A stretch of 64,000 bases of DNA, taken from Myrica gale. Its lineage: Eukaryota; Streptophyta; Magnoliopsida; Fagales; Myricaceae. Both the position numbers and the translations under genes were made by a program. Location of the stretch: contig OZ005620.1 in NCBI GenBank assembly GCA_963930655.1, positions 15,691,001-15,755,000 of the forward strand, written 5' to 3'. Shown piece after piece: positions 62,015 through 64,000 of this stretch. The notes under the pieces were generated by a model, which was not told the origin of the DNA, made no database searches, and was given only the letters and a program-made list of their open reading frames with translations. Numbering within the stretch: the first letter of the stretch is position 1; every line of letters starts with the position of its first letter.

Positions 62015-63067
62015 TTCGCACAACACTTGAGCAGTTGAAACTTCATAACAGTTGGGACTACGTTTTACAGGTTCGAACTACACATATGTTGGGACTAATG
62101 TTCATTATGTGCGGACTTACATTAAGTTCGGACTACCGTTTACAAGTTCCAACCTAAGAGCAGTTCGAACTAACATTGACTGGTTTGAACTTCAAATCGG
62201 TTCGGACTTGATGTTTTGTTGTTCAAACTGTTTTTAAGTTCGGACTGCAAACGTGAACGTCCTAACTATGACCTAGTTCGAACTATGTATTTCATGTTCA
62301 AACGGTTCACCCGTTTGATAGTAGTCCGAACTATGTTCTAGTTCGGACGCCTATCGCAGGAAGTGAGTCTTTTGGGACGGTTCAGACCATTTGTCCGAAC
62401 TAAGCTATTTGTAGTTCGGACTGAGTGAATTTGGGACGGATTACACTTTTGCGTCCCAGAAAGCCTTTTGGGACGGACCTATTGGGACGGACGTTTGGGA
62501 CGCCATATTCCGTCCCAAAAGAGCTTTTGGGAAGGTTTTTTGGGCTTTTGGGACGCCTACCCTCCGTCCCAAAAGCCCAAAATTCTTGTAGTGAACTCTT
62601 CTAGGGGTTTTCTCTCAAGGAAGGAGGCACAGATATACTCAATGGAAGCCTCAATAACCTTTAAGACGACCTCCCACGAAACCTAGTAGGGTTTCCTAAC
62701 ATTTCAAAAGGAAATTCCAAGAATTCAGGGATTTTTGAAATTCGCCGGAAGTCGCTCGAGCGCTGGTCAAACGTTGTGTTGTCTGTCTGAAATTTGCACT
62801 GAGCGCTCGAGCACTTGTCTAACGTTGTGACTCTATCTGCACTTTTTCAATGGTCGCTCGAGCGCTTGTCTAACGCTGGTTGAACGTGATAACTCTGTAT
62901 GAATTTTTCCAAGGCCGCTCGAGCGCCTGTTGAACGCTGGTTGAATGTGATGAAGACTTTGGACAGACCATCAACTCTAACTCTTGAACAAATGTGGGGA
63001 CCAAAATTACAACTCGATCAAGACATATTTTGACACGGAATTTTGCCAATACAAAAATGCGCTAACA

Positions 63068-63081
63068 AACTCCCCCTTTGG
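63068..63081 (-). promoter_or_regulatory. Polypurine tract of the minus-strand Copia element
   Basis: On the minus strand CCAAAGGGGGAGTT directly precedes the LTR start TGTTAGCGC. This is the typical tract of SIRE/Maximus-like Copia elements. Confidence 0.8.
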
Positions 63082-64000
63082 CACTTCCGTGACAAAACAC
63101 ACATATATAAAATAGATAAAACATAGATCTTTGCCAATCACCACAGCAATGATCTAAATACATAAATATCAGCCCTATGACCTAAAAACCATGTTCAAGA
63201 GTCTTTGAATCGGTTAGCTGAAAAACACAATCTCAAAGACCAAGTGAAAGCATAGAGAACAAACACGCATATAGAATTGAAGTTAGACCAATAGTAAGCA
63301 AACTACAGTAACAAAGCATTTGCTCCCCCTTAATCTATTCTCCCCCTTAGCCAGTTATTCATTGCAAATCTCCTCTCCCTTTTTTGTCACAAATGGACAA
63401 AGGGAAACAAAATGTCACCGCTCATTGAAGAAATAAAATGCATGCAGACATGAAAATGAGCATCAGCCGACATAAGAATTGCATATCACAAATAAGACAT
63501 AATCAAGGCGCAATCAACCAAAACCGATAACAATCCACAAATGAATAGGCGAATAAGAAAGGCAACACACACTGTGATACTGAGATAAGGAAAAAATTAT
63601 TGAAAAGAGGAAATGATCAAATGCCAAAAATCAACACAAAATTCATGGAACTAAGAGACATAAACAAAATTCTCAAGAGCATGGAAAATCAATACAAGCT
63701 CATTGTATGATCAAGAAAAATAATAGTCATTGATTTTATGCCACACGTCTCTAAACGGTTTTAACATCAATAATTAAAAAAATGTGAAATGCATACGTGT
63801 GTGAAATACGAAACACAATCAGAGAGGCTTAAGACCTTAATTTTGTGATAGAGGTCAAAGCTAGCCAAATGAAACCATGAGTGAAAAGAGAGACATATCA
63901 CTCCAGATGAAAGTCAAACTCAATGCCACTAGAACCTGAGTATGCAACTTTGTTGCTTGTTTTTCTCCCCTAAATATTTTGCATCTTTTGCTTTTGCTGT
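63082..64000 (-). mobile_element. 3' internal region of the minus-strand Copia element (continues outside)
   Basis: Sequence between the polypurine tract and the window edge. No RT, RNase H or env-like frame is readable here, as expected for the long 3' non-coding part of such elements. Confidence 0.5.

Larger units (their letters stand above)
59462..62593. mobile_element. CACTA element 2, 3132 bp, non-autonomous, TSD AAC
   Basis: Starts CACTACAAGAAAATTGACC and ends CAAAATTCTTGTAGTG, flanked by AAC (59459-59461, 62594-62596). Subterminal blocks are GGGACGG / CGTCCC(A/T)AAA repeats in both orientations at both ends. The interior is packed with variants of AGTTCGAACT / AGTTCAAACT / AGTTCGGACT and three roughly 330-bp tandem units. 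No transposase is visible. Confidence 0.92.
58941..63067 (-). mobile_element. 3' LTR of a minus-strand Copia element, split by CACTA 2
   Basis: On the plus strand the LTR runs from TGAAAATCTAG (58941) to GCGCTAACA (63067). Without the CACTA insert it is about 990 bp and is related throughout to the solo LTR at 49207-50189. Immediately inside the element on its minus strand is the purine tract CCAAAGGGGGAGTT. The internal region continues past the window end. The left flank TAGAC (58936-58940) should recur at the far end. Confidence 0.85.

Overview
This is nuclear DNA from a flowering plant, most likely a woody eudicot. Evidence: plant-specific families (FAR1/FHY3-type protein, BSK kinase, BAHD acyltransferase), GT-AG introns, AT-rich spacers, and layers of Ty3/Gypsy (Tekay/Del chromovirus), Ty1/Copia, hAT, CACTA and MULE-type elements. 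I see no gene I would call a functional housekeeping gene. Almost every recognisable host gene is broken or is a fragment carried by a transposon. The best intact-looking cellular-type gene is a small GRF zinc-finger gene at 2474-3723.

Layout. 0-10.2 kb holds a FAR1-related pseudogene (+) with two in-frame TGA codons, an isolated last exon of a PP2A B' (B56) gene (-), the GRF zinc-finger gene (-), inverted-repeat clusters, a G-rich minisatellite, a truncated BAHD acyltransferase (-) and a UBP24-like deubiquitinase fragment (-). 12.3-18.3 kb is a decayed BSK kinase pseudogene (-): conserved splice phases, three nonsense codons, one exon missing.

18.6-29.9 kb is a cluster of three hAT elements. 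The first carries a RER1 fragment. The third carries an LRR receptor-kinase fragment and has been split by a 6.2-kb CACTA element, which itself carries the first exons of a Nudix hydrolase gene. The third hAT also sits inside an older MITE, giving three nested layers supported by target-site duplications. 31.2-33.2 kb holds a second, broken GRF zinc-finger gene with a 9-bp-TSD foldback MITE between its exons.

33.8-50.7 kb is an old Copia element split by a 13,025-bp Tekay-type Gypsy element (35998-49022, TSD ACATG) and by a solo Copia LTR (49207-50189, TSD ACTAA). The Gypsy gag-pol is broken by one nonsense codon and one frameshift. A separate 285-codon ORF between pol and the 3' LTR is intact.

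50.7-58.9 kb holds Copia reverse-transcriptase relics on both strands, orphan CACTA termini, a perfect 83-bp-arm palindrome and a 255-bp MULE-like MITE. 58.9-64 kb is the 3' LTR and 3' internal part of a minus-strand Copia element running off the window. Its LTR is split by a 3.1-kb non-autonomous CACTA element filled with variants of the motif AGTTCGAACT.

The main biological story is gene-fragment capture and nested transposition. The items most worth follow-up are the fragment-carrying hAT cluster, the intact extra ORF of the Gypsy element, the motif-packed CACTA element and the perfect palindrome.
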